40,096 nucleotides of DNA from Synergistaceae bacterium UBA5560 (lineage in GTDB: Bacteria; Synergistota; Synergistia; Synergistales; Aminiphilaceae). The DNA is taken from positions 1 to 40,096 of the forward strand of contig DIMS01000115.1 of assembly GCA_002425685.1 (NCBI GenBank), written 5' to 3'. Of the stretch, positions 15,888-22,834 are shown piece after piece (positions within the stretch are counted from its first letter, which is position 1; each line of letters starts with the position of its first letter). The position numbers and the translations under genes were made by a program. Below the pieces are notes generated by a model. The model saw only the letters and a list, made by a program, of their open reading frames with translations. It had not been told where the DNA came from and made no database searches.

Positions 15888-15901
15888 TTAGGATGTCCTA
15901 A
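15888..15901 (+). promoter_or_regulatory. Palindromic operator over the nifS transcription start
   Basis: TTAGGA-TG-TCCTAA, two perfect 6-base arms around a 2-base centre, at about +5 to +18. Half of the same motif (TAGGAT) also forms the -10 box. The position suits a repressor that senses iron-sulfur or cysteine status (for example an Rrf2-family protein), but no such gene is in the window. Confidence 0.55.
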
Positions 15902-15928
15902 CTTTCTTGTGGAATTGGGGGGAGCGGA

Positions 15929-17098
15929 ATGGAACAGCGCAGGGTGTATCTGGATCATTCGGCCACGACCCCCGTGGATGATCGGGTTCTGGAGGCCATG
16001 ATGCCCTTTTTTAAGGGGGACTTCGGTAATCCCAACAGCATCCACGCCTGGGGGAGGCGTGTTCGGGAACACGTGAACGGGGCGAGGGAACATGTCGCCT
16101 CTCTTCTCGGTGCCGAGCCGAGGGAAATCATCTTTACCGGCGGCGGCAGTGAGGCGGACAACCTGGCCATCAAGGGTGCGGCTTTCGCGCTCAAGGCAAG
16201 GGGAAAACATGTGATCACCTCCGCCATCGAACACCATGCCGTGCTCGATACGGTCAAGTGGCTCGGGGAAAACGGTTTCGACGTGACGATTCTCCCCGTG
16301 GATGCCCAGGGAATGGTCTCTCCCGAGACCTTCAGGAATAGCCTCCGGGAGGACACGGTTTTCGCCACCGTCATGTACGCGAACAACGAGGTGGGAACAG
16401 TACAACCCATCGCGGAACTGGGTGCGATCTGCCGGGAGCGGGGAATTCTCTTCCATACCGACGCGGTGCAGGCGGCGGGGCATATCCCCATCGATGTGCG
16501 TACCCTTCCGGTGGACATGCTCACCCTTTCGGCGCACAAAATGTACGGCCCCAAGGGCGTCGGGGCGCTGTACCTGCGCAAGGGAGTGCGGATTCCGCCC
16601 CTGGTGCATGGAGGAGGTCAGGAGTTCGGCCTTCGTTCCGGGACGGAAAACACCGCGGGAATCGTCGGTTTCGGAGAGGCGGCTCTGCTCGCCCTCGACC
16701 GCTTCGAGAACGGCGACGACGAAAAGGAGCGGTTTCTCCGGGACAAACTCATCGACGGAATTCAGGCGAGGATCGACGCAGTGCTGCTCACGGGGCACCG
16801 GACACAACGTTTGCCCTTCCACGCCAGCGTCTGCATCGAGCATATCGAGGGAGAGGCCATGCTTCTCCGGCTCGATGCCGTGGGAATCGGGGCCAGCAGC
16901 GGTTCCGCCTGCACGTCGGGAAGTCTCGATCCGAGCCACGTGCTGCTTGCCATGGGGCTTTCCCACGTGACCGCCCACGGATCGCTCCGGCTCTCCCTGG
17001 GCAAGGACACCACCGAGGCCGACATCGACTATGTTCTGGACGCGCTGCCTCCCGTCGTGGAGACCTTGCGCGCCATGTCTCCCTTCGGCAGGAAATGA
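15929..17098 (+). CDS. nifS: Cysteine desulfurase
   Basis: A 389-residue pyridoxal-phosphate enzyme that removes sulfur from cysteine as a persulfide for iron-sulfur cluster assembly. The PLP lysine is K204 (SAHKMYGPKG); H102 (EHHAVLD), D178 (HTDAVQ) and Q181 form the cofactor site. The persulfide cysteine is C328 in GSACTSGSLDPSHVL, the long flexible loop typical of IscS/NifS rather than SufS. The ATG follows GGGGGGAGCGGA. It is the first gene of an operon with the scaffold and a MOSC protein, behind a promoter with a palindromic operator. Classification as NifS or IscS is a matter of naming; no nitrogenase genes are present. Confidence 0.93.
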   Translation: MEQRRVYLDHSATTPVDDRVLEAMMPFFKGDFGNPNSIHAWGRRVREHVNGAREHVASLLGAEPREIIFTGGGSEADNLAIKGAAFALKARGKHVITSAIEHHAVLDTVKWLGENGFDVTILPVDAQGMVSPETFRNSLREDTVFATVMYANNEVGTVQPIAELGAICRERGILFHTDAVQAAGHIPIDVRTLPVDMLTLSAHKMYGPKGVGALYLRKGVRIPPLVHGGGQEFGLRSGTENTAGIVGFGEAALLALDRFENGDDEKERFLRDKLIDGIQARIDAVLLTGHRTQRLPFHASVCIEHIEGEAMLLRLDAVGIGASSGSACTSGSLDPSHVLLAMGLSHVTAHGSLRLSLGKDTTEADIDYVLDALPPVVETLRAMSPFGRK

Positions 17099-17122
17099 CC
17101 AGAAGGGGAAGGAGGAATTTCC

Positions 17123-17500
17123 ATGTACACGGAAACGGTACGCGACTACTTCCTGAATCCCCGCAACGTGGGGAGCCTCGACCATGCCGACGGGATCGGC
17201 GAGGTGGGGAACGCCAAGTGCGGCGATGTGATGAAGATCTCTATCAAGGTCGAGGATGACCGCATCACGGACGTGCGCTTCGAGACCTTCGGCTGCGCCG
17301 CCGCCATCGCCAGCAGCTCCATCGCGACGGAGATGATCAAGGGAAAGACGCTCGACGAGGCGCTCCAGGTGACGAACAGGGATGTGCTCAATGCTCTCGG
17401 AGGACTCCCGGCGGAGAAAATCCACTGCTCCCTCCTCGCCGAGGAGGGGATCCGGGCCGCCGTGGAGGATTATCGGTCCCGTATGGCGGAGAGCGCCTGA
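17123..17500 (+). CDS. nifU: Iron-sulfur cluster scaffold, IscU/NifU N-terminal type
   Basis: A 125-residue scaffold on which NifS-derived sulfur and iron are assembled. The three ligand cysteines are C33 (NAKCGDVM), C58 (TFGCAAAIA) and C102 (KIHCSLLA), with D35 next to the first. The protein is a single-domain scaffold without the ferredoxin and C-terminal Nfu domains of full-length NifU. It begins 24 bases after nifS with a GGAGG site. Its stop overlaps the start of the MOSC gene (TGATG). Confidence 0.93.
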   Translation: MYTETVRDYFLNPRNVGSLDHADGIGEVGNAKCGDVMKISIKVEDDRITDVRFETFGCAAAIASSSIATEMIKGKTLDEALQVTNRDVLNALGGLPAEKIHCSLLAEEGIRAAVEDYRSRMAESA

Positions 17501-17958
17501 TGTCCGGGCGGGTCGTCGCCGTCTGCATTGCCGCGTCGAAGGGCGTTCCCAAGGAGGACGTCGGGGTCGGTCTTCTCGTTCCCGAAATCGGCATCAAAGG
17601 GGACGCCCACGCGGGTTTTGCCCATCGCCAGGTGAGCCTTCTGAACATGGAGGACATCCGGGAGATGCAGGCGAAACTACCGGAACTCCATCCCGGAAGT
17701 TTCGCCGAGAACCTCACCGTCGAAGGATTCGACCTCGGACTTCTCGAGATCGGCCATCGTTTCCGCGTGGGAGAGACTCTGCTTGAAGTGACGCAGATCG
17801 GCAAAGAATGCCATACCCGCTGTGCGATCTATCACACCACGGGGGATTGCATCATGCCCAGAAAGGGCATTTTCTGCCGTGTCCTCAGGGGTGGAACGGT
17901 GCGGCGCGGCGATGAGGTCGCTTTCGAGGTCGCAGAGGTGGCGTCGCCGGGAACGTAA
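17500..17958 (+). CDS. MOSC domain protein
   Basis: A 152-residue stand-alone MOSC domain, related to the C-terminal part of molybdenum cofactor sulfurase. Landmarks are GIKGDAHAG (32-39), HRQVSLL, the FAENLTVEG strand and the cysteine-rich IGKECHTRCAIY with C104 and C108, then GDCIMPRKGIF with C117. MOSC proteins are thought to carry sulfur for Moco-type or other metal-sulfur chemistry. Its start overlaps the nifU stop, so it is translated with the scaffold, and NifS is the obvious sulfur donor. No molybdopterin synthesis gene lies in the window. Confidence 0.85.
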   Translation: MSGRVVAVCIAASKGVPKEDVGVGLLVPEIGIKGDAHAGFAHRQVSLLNMEDIREMQAKLPELHPGSFAENLTVEGFDLGLLEIGHRFRVGETLLEVTQIGKECHTRCAIYHTTGDCIMPRKGIFCRVLRGGTVRRGDEVAFEVAEVASPGT

Positions 17959-18378
17959 GGTTGCCCATGGGCGCGATTTCTCTCCTGCCTGTCCCTGGGA
18001 CAAGGAACCGAACCCGGTACTGTCATGTCCGCGTCAGCCCCGTTTCTCTTTTCCCTGGAACACGGAGCCGCATCCGACGGCATACCCTTTGCACTCGGGA
18101 GTTTTGTCCGCTCTGGAATAGGGGGCCCGGGCGTTCAGCTGCAGGTAGCTTTTCTCCTGGACTCTTCGTCCGCCGGAAACCCGGAAGAAGGGGATGCGGC
18201 CGGGGCGGGGCTCGGCTACTTTGTCCGTCTGGGGCAGGTTGTTTCGGGGGAAATTCCCTCTTCTCCCCCGACAGGAACGTTTTTCTTCCACGGAAGGGTG
18301 ACCGCTCCCAGGCGGACTTGCCGTGGCCGTTTCATTTCATGAGATGGGACAGGGACACGACGGGAGAGATTGCCTGAT
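17959..18378. other. 420-base stretch without a supported gene
   Basis: Between the MOSC gene and an intrinsic terminator. A perfect palindrome GCCCATGGGC lies at 17963-17972 and TGTCCC-T-GGGACA at about 17990-18002. An open frame at 18025-18342 has fair codon composition but no ribosome site and no recognised motif. The strong terminator at its end means something is transcribed through it: a long 3' tail of the nif operon, an untranslated RNA or a decayed gene. Confidence 0.5.
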
Positions 18379-18425
18379 ACCCGCCGGACCGCCGGATTCT
18401 TCCGGAGGATCCGGCGGGTTTTTTT
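18379..18425 (+). terminator. Intrinsic terminator
   Basis: Ten-pair outer stem ACCCGCCGGA/TCCGGCGGGT, with a second CCGGA...TCCGG pairing inside, followed by seven or more T. Confidence 0.9.
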
Positions 18426-18445
18426 GCGCCTCTCTGTTCCGTTTC

Positions 18446-18473
18446 TGCTGTTTTCAGGTGAAGGAAAACAGCA
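18446..18473. repeat. Perfect inverted repeat upstream of the thioesterase-ior operon
   Basis: TGCTGTTTTC and GAAAACAGCA, ten perfect pairs around an 8-base spacer, with no T run behind. The right arm reaches the -35 region of a possible TATGAT -10 box near 18489. It may be an operator for the operon starting at 18621. Confidence 0.5.
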
Positions 18474-18620
18474 GGATCCTTCGTAAGGTGTATGATTGAT
18501 GAACAGAGGGATCACGGCAGGGGAAGCGCAGGGGGGATCATTCCCGTACGTTCCGTTTTGGGGCTTTTGCGACTCTTTCCTGACGTGGTCTGCGGATTTC
18601 CTGCGGAGGTGGTTGGATTC

Positions 18621-19046
18621 ATGCGTGTCGAGGGAACGACCTCTCTTCGGGTTCGTTACGCCGAAACGGACGCCATGGGCGTCGTCTATTACGGCAACTA
18701 TTTCACTTGGTTTGAGGTGGGGCGCTCCGCCTTCTGCCGGGACCAGGGGACGCCCTATCCCGAGTGGGAGGCCCGGGGAGTGTTTCTTCCCTGCGTTGAG
18801 TCCCACTGCCGGTACAAGCAGTCTGCGCGCTACGACGAGGAGGTACTCCTCCGCACATGGATCGAGGATGTGCGAGATCACAGCGTTACCTTCGCGTATC
18901 GGGTGGAGCGCTCCGAGGACGGGCGACTCCTCGCCGAAGGATGGACGAAGCATGCCTTTTGCGACAGGCAGGGGAAGCTCCTCCGATGCCCCCAGCCGTT
19001 TTCCGAATGGCTGGAGAGCGTGTCGGATTCCAAATCCAATGGATGA
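18621..19046 (+). CDS. Acyl-CoA thioesterase, 4HBT/YbgC family
   Basis: A 141-residue hot-dog-fold thioesterase. The catalytic aspartate is D17 in RYAETDAMGVVYYGNYF, a motif typical of 4-hydroxybenzoyl-CoA thioesterase and YbgC. Family members cleave acyl- or aryl-CoA thioesters; the substrate cannot be read from sequence. GGAGGT lies ten bases before the ATG. The stop codon overlaps an in-frame upstream ATG of iorA (ATGA at 19043), so it is coupled to the indolepyruvate oxidoreductase genes. Hydrolysis of the aryl-CoA products of that enzyme is a plausible job. Confidence 0.85.
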   Translation: MRVEGTTSLRVRYAETDAMGVVYYGNYFTWFEVGRSAFCRDQGTPYPEWEARGVFLPCVESHCRYKQSARYDEEVLLRTWIEDVRDHSVTFAYRVERSEDGRLLAEGWTKHAFCDRQGKLLRCPQPFSEWLESVSDSKSNG

Positions 19047-19060
19047 GGGGTGTGGTAGGG

Positions 19061-20914
19061 GTGCGCAAACGGGAAATCTTGTTGGGGAACGAGGCCATCG
19101 CCAGGGGGGTCGTCGAGGCGGGATGCGAGGTGGCCTCGGCCTATCCGGGAACGCCTTCGTCGGAGATTCTTCCGGCCATCGCCCGGTTTGCCGATGAACT
19201 CGGGACGAAGACGGCCGTGGAGTGGGCAGTCAACGAGAAGGTTGCCTTCGAGGTGGCGGCGGCGGCGGCCTTTGCCGGAAAGAGAAGCTGCGCCGTCATG
19301 AAACAGGTGGGGCTCAACGTGGCGGCGGATGCGCTGATGAGCGTGGCCTATTTCGAGCTGGCCGGCGGCTTTCTGGTGGTTGTCGCGGACGATCCCGGTC
19401 CTCACAGTTCCCAGACCGAACAGGACAGCCGGGCCTTCGCCCATTTCGCCAAGATTCCCTGTTTCGACCCCGCCACGGCGGAGGAGGCCCGGGACATGGT
19501 GGCCGTCGCCTACGACCTCTCCGAGAAGTACCACATGCCGGTCATGCTTCGTCCCACGGGGCGAGTGGACCACGCGAGGCAGGACGTGGAACTCCGGGAG
19601 ATCGCTGCTCCGGAACGCCCCGCCAGGTTTACGAAGGACGTCCGCCGGTGGGTCTGTCTTCCCGCCCACGTCCGCCTGAACCATCCCCAGCTCAACGCCA
19701 AGAACGACGCGATCCGGGAGGAATTCGAGACGTCCTTCGATGCCTTCACCTACGAGGTACCGGCGAAGGAGAAGGCGAAGCTGGGCATCGTCGCCTCGGG
19801 AGTGAGCTTTGCCATCGTCTCGGACCTCCTCGCCGCCTGGGGAAGGACGGACGTGGCACTTCTCAAGATCGGCACGCCCGTGCCGCTCCCAGTGCGCCGG
19901 GTGGAGAGTTTTCTGGCCCGCCACGAGAAGGTGCTGCTCCTTGAGGAGACCTATCCCGTCATCGAGGAACAACTCCGGGACCGGACGAAAGTGCTTGGAC
20001 GCTGGAACGGGGCGGTTCCGCGAGAGGGAGAGCTGCTTCCCGAGGTGATCGCCGGAATTGTGGCGAGGGCGCTGGGAGAGCCGCTTCCGGAGGCGGTGGA
20101 TCCTTCGCTGAAGGCGGCGCTGGAGGAACTCCAGGTGAAACCCCGTCCGCCCATGCTCTGCCCCGGCTGTCCCCATCGGGCGAGTTTCTTCGCCATCCGG
20201 AAGGCCGTTCCGAACGGCATCTATCCCTCGGACATCGGGTGCTACACCCTCGGGGTGAACCAGAAAATGGTGGATTCGGTGATCTGCATGGGCGCGTCGG
20301 TGACGCAGCCTTCGGGATTTCACCTGGCCTACCGGGTGGACGGTAAGGAGCAGCCCATCGTTGCCACTATCGGCGATTCCACTTTCTTCCACATGGGCAT
20401 CCCCGGGCTGGTGAACGCCGTCTACAACCGCCACGCCTTCGTGCTGGCCATTCTGGACAACAGTATCACCGCCATGACGGGAGGGCAGCCCAACCCGGCG
20501 GTGGGCGAGAAGCTCCGCAAGGGAGATCCGGGGCGCGCCGTGGACATCGCCGGCGTGGTGCGCGGCTGCGGCGTTTCCTTCGTGCGCACCGTCGAGGCCT
20601 ACGACATTCCGACGGGGATCGACGTGGTGAAGGAGGCCTGGGAGCACGCCCGGCGGGAGAAGGAACCCGCGGTGGTGCTCTTCCGGCACCCCTGCATGCT
20701 CCTTCGGTGCGAACAGGCGAAGGTTCCCGTCCGCGTCGACCAGGAGAAGTGCGTGGGCTGTCGTTTCTGCATCAACTTCTTCAACTGCCCCGCCCTGCGC
20801 TTTGACGAGGAGAAAAAGAAGGCCTTCGTGGACGACCGCTTCTGCGTCGCCTGCGGTGTCTGCCGTGAGGTCTGCCCTCACGGGGCCATCGTTCCGATTC
20901 GGGAGGAGGAGTAG
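19061..20914 (+). CDS. iorA: Indolepyruvate ferredoxin oxidoreductase, alpha subunit
   Basis: A 617-residue subunit that oxidises aryl-pyruvates (from Trp, Phe, Tyr) to aryl-acetyl-CoA with ferredoxin. Order: N-terminal pyrimidine domain (LLGNEAIARG, SAYPGTPSSEI), middle domain, ThDP domain (MLCPGCPHRASFF, later TIGDSTFFHMGIPGLVNAVYN) and a C-terminal ferredoxin domain with CVGCRFC...C and CVACGVCREVCPHGA for two [4Fe-4S] clusters. Start choice: GTG 19061 gives MRKREILLGNEAIA, matching the family N-terminus, with GAGGGG about ten bases upstream; ATG 19043 would add six residues and overlaps the thioesterase stop. iorB follows after two bases. Confidence 0.93.
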   Translation: MRKREILLGNEAIARGVVEAGCEVASAYPGTPSSEILPAIARFADELGTKTAVEWAVNEKVAFEVAAAAAFAGKRSCAVMKQVGLNVAADALMSVAYFELAGGFLVVVADDPGPHSSQTEQDSRAFAHFAKIPCFDPATAEEARDMVAVAYDLSEKYHMPVMLRPTGRVDHARQDVELREIAAPERPARFTKDVRRWVCLPAHVRLNHPQLNAKNDAIREEFETSFDAFTYEVPAKEKAKLGIVASGVSFAIVSDLLAAWGRTDVALLKIGTPVPLPVRRVESFLARHEKVLLLEETYPVIEEQLRDRTKVLGRWNGAVPREGELLPEVIAGIVARALGEPLPEAVDPSLKAALEELQVKPRPPMLCPGCPHRASFFAIRKAVPNGIYPSDIGCYTLGVNQKMVDSVICMGASVTQPSGFHLAYRVDGKEQPIVATIGDSTFFHMGIPGLVNAVYNRHAFVLAILDNSITAMTGGQPNPAVGEKLRKGDPGRAVDIAGVVRGCGVSFVRTVEAYDIPTGIDVVKEAWEHARREKEPAVVLFRHPCMLLRCEQAKVPVRVDQEKCVGCRFCINFFNCPALRFDEEKKKAFVDDRFCVACGVCREVCPHGAIVPIREEE

Positions 20915-20916
20915 CC

Positions 20917-21474
20917 ATGCAGTATGTCGTGGTGGGACTCGGTGGCCAGGGAATTCTCTTCAGCAGCAAGGTCCTCGGGCATATCGCCCTCGGCCGGGGC
21001 ATGCACGTGCTCGGCAGCGAGGTACACGGCATGGCCCAGCGCGGCGGTTCCGTGGTGAGCCACTTCAAGGTGGGGAACTACCTGAGTCCTCTCGTGCGCA
21101 GCGGCGATGCGGACATCCTTCTCGCCTTCGACCAGAACGAGGCATTCCGCAATCTCCAGTTCCTGAAGAAGGGAGGGCAGGCTGTCCTGAACGTGCACGC
21201 TCCCGAGGCTCTGGACAACGCGCATCTCCGAAGGTTCTGCGACTCCCGGAATCTGCGTCTCTGCGCCATTCCCGGCTACGACATCCTCCGGGAGCACATG
21301 GGAGGACGTTTTCTCTTCCTGAACGTGCTCATCCTCGGCGCCATGTGCGGCGCGGGTGTCTCGGACATTCCGATGGAGCAGATGCGGCATGCCGTGGCGG
21401 AGCTGTCGCCGGAAAAATTCCGGGAGGCGAACTGCAGAGTGCTCGAACTTGGCTACGGGCACTTTACGGCATGA
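20917..21474 (+). CDS. iorB: Indolepyruvate ferredoxin oxidoreductase, beta subunit
   Basis: A 185-residue gamma-type domain protein and partner of IorA. GLGGQGILFSSKVLG (7-21) is the nucleotide-like loop, followed by EVHGMAQRGGSVVSHFKVG, both hallmarks of IorB. GGAGGAG lies just before the ATG. The gene is followed after about 85 bases by a hairpin terminator, so the operon is thioesterase-iorA-iorB. Confidence 0.93.
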   Translation: MQYVVVGLGGQGILFSSKVLGHIALGRGMHVLGSEVHGMAQRGGSVVSHFKVGNYLSPLVRSGDADILLAFDQNEAFRNLQFLKKGGQAVLNVHAPEALDNAHLRRFCDSRNLRLCAIPGYDILREHMGGRFLFLNVLILGAMCGAGVSDIPMEQMRHAVAELSPEKFREANCRVLELGYGHFTA

Positions 21475-21558
21475 CGCGACTCCACCTGGGCGAATGAACG
21501 CTCTCCGCCGCCGCGCTGCCGCACGGGAAGAAACGGACGACGAGCGGAGAAAAGGCAG

Positions 21559-21589
21559 AAGTGCGCCGTCGAACCCGCGGCGCACTTTT
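21559..21589 (+). terminator. Probable terminator of the ior operon
   Basis: AAGTGCGCCG paired perfectly with CGGCGCACTT, followed by TTC. The T run is short, so efficiency is uncertain. Confidence 0.6.
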
Positions 21590-21600
21590 CGCACGTCGAC

Positions 21601-22173
21601 ATGACGGCATCCCTTTTCGCCCCGTTCTCTTCCGGCCGTTGCGACGGGCATGACGAGGAGGGCTTTTCCCGGCCCTCCGAAGTTCCTCTTGTCGCCTCCT
21701 CGCGGCGTTCCTTCGGGTTCAGCCTCGTGGAACTCCTCTTCGTGCTCGGTGTGATGACGATCCTTGGCGGGGGCCTGACCCTGACTCTCGCGCACCGGCT
21801 TCTCGGGAACGAGTCGCCGGAGACGGTCCGGGAGGACGGCCGGAAATTCACTGCGTGGCTGCAGGGGAGAATGACCGAGGCGAACCGCAGGCGAGAGGGG
21901 TTCCAGCTTTTTTTTTCCTCGGGCCTGACCGAGAGCGTTCTTCTTTCCTGGAATGCCACGGGATCGACGGAGCGTTTCACTGCGGGAGGGAAAACGTGGT
22001 TTTCCGTCCAGGGAGCGCTCGTCACCCGATCGACCTTCACTCCCATGCAGTTCACCTTTTCCCCCGCGTTCACCCTGGAGCTGCGTTCCGAGAGGCGCCC
22101 GCGTGCGGTGCCGGTGTGCTATTTCGTGGCCTCCCTCTACGGCAGGACCGACCTTCGGGACACGCCTCCCTGA
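21601..22173 (+). CDS. Type IV pilin-like / pseudopilin protein
   Basis: A 190-residue protein with a prepilin peptidase site, RRSFG-FSLVELLFVLGVMTIL, in which the glutamate at +5 and the hydrophobic helix are conserved; the body resembles FimT/GspH minor pseudopilins. The leader is about 39 residues, unusually long, and the ATG at 21601 has no ribosome site and lies 11 bases after the terminator hairpin. A non-standard internal start after GAGGAGGGC at 21656 is possible. No pilus assembly genes are adjacent, so it is an orphan. Confidence 0.65.
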   Translation: MTASLFAPFSSGRCDGHDEEGFSRPSEVPLVASSRRSFGFSLVELLFVLGVMTILGGGLTLTLAHRLLGNESPETVREDGRKFTAWLQGRMTEANRRREGFQLFFSSGLTESVLLSWNATGSTERFTAGGKTWFSVQGALVTRSTFTPMQFTFSPAFTLELRSERRPRAVPVCYFVASLYGRTDLRDTPP

Positions 22174-22181
22174 AAACATGC

Positions 22182-22210
22182 TTGAAACGGAAAGAGGGAA
22201 AGGGTATTCT
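22182..22210 (+). promoter_or_regulatory. Promoter of lepB and the downstream block
   Basis: TTGAAA (22182-22187), a 17-base spacer and TATTCT (22205-22210). It gives a leader of about 90 bases before lepB. Confidence 0.65.
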
Positions 22211-22218
22211 GAATACCC
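22202..22218 (+). promoter_or_regulatory. Perfect palindrome covering the lepB -10 box
   Basis: GGGTATTC-T-GAATACCC, eight perfect pairs around one base. It encloses the -10 hexamer completely, the position of a repressor operator. It has no T run, so it is not a terminator. Confidence 0.6.
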
Positions 22219-22307
22219 GGAAACGCTTTGACCGGGGGATCGAAGAAAGACGACGAGGCAACGGCAGTGCGCGTTACGGCGCGACATTCGAAACGGGAGG
22301 AATTGCT

Positions 22308-22832
22308 TTGGCAGCGAAACCGTGGTGGCGGGAAACGATCGAGACGATTCTTTGGGCACTTGCGCTCGCCCTGATTCTGCGTACCTTCGTGGTGCAGGCC
22401 TTCTGGATCCCCAGCGGTTCCATGATTCCGACCCTCGAAATCGGCGATCGAGTCCTGGTGGCAAAATTCTGGTACACCTTTTCCGAGCCGAAGCGCGGGC
22501 AGATCGCGGTGTTCAAATACCCCGTGGATCCCCAGCGGGATTTCGTGAAGCGCATCGTCGGACTTCCCGGAGAGACCGTCTCCATGAAGGACGGTGTTGT
22601 CTACATCGACGGAAATCCCATCGACGACAGCTATGTGCGGAATCACGACTACTACGACATGGAGCCCGTGAAGGTGCCGGAGGGGCAGTATTTCGTCCTC
22701 GGCGACAACCGTCCCAACTCCCAGGACGCCCGGTTCTGGCCGGATGTGCACAAGTTCGTCCCCCGGAGCTATCTCAAGGGGCCGGCCTTCGTCCGCTACT
22801 GGCCCATCGCTCGCGTAGGCCTTCTCGAATAG
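22308..22832 (+). CDS. lepB: Signal peptidase I
   Basis: A 174-residue membrane protease that removes signal peptides. One N-terminal membrane helix (about 11-31) is followed by the catalytic S38 (IPSGSMIPTL) and K81 (RDFVKRIVGLPGE), then the conserved GDNRPNSQDARFWP box. A TTG start at 22308 is chosen because GGAGG lies seven bases upstream and gives the expected short N-terminus. The length is of the Gram-positive type with a single anchor. ylqF begins two bases downstream. Confidence 0.93.
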   Translation: MAAKPWWRETIETILWALALALILRTFVVQAFWIPSGSMIPTLEIGDRVLVAKFWYTFSEPKRGQIAVFKYPVDPQRDFVKRIVGLPGETVSMKDGVVYIDGNPIDDSYVRNHDYYDMEPVKVPEGQYFVLGDNRPNSQDARFWPDVHKFVPRSYLKGPAFVRYWPIARVGLLE

Positions 22833-22834
22833 CC

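Noticed and set aside
18025..18342. 105-codon open frame in the gap after the MOSC gene
   Set aside because: Codon composition is acceptable, but there is no ribosome site at the ATG and no recognised motif; kept only as a possibility in the gap description.
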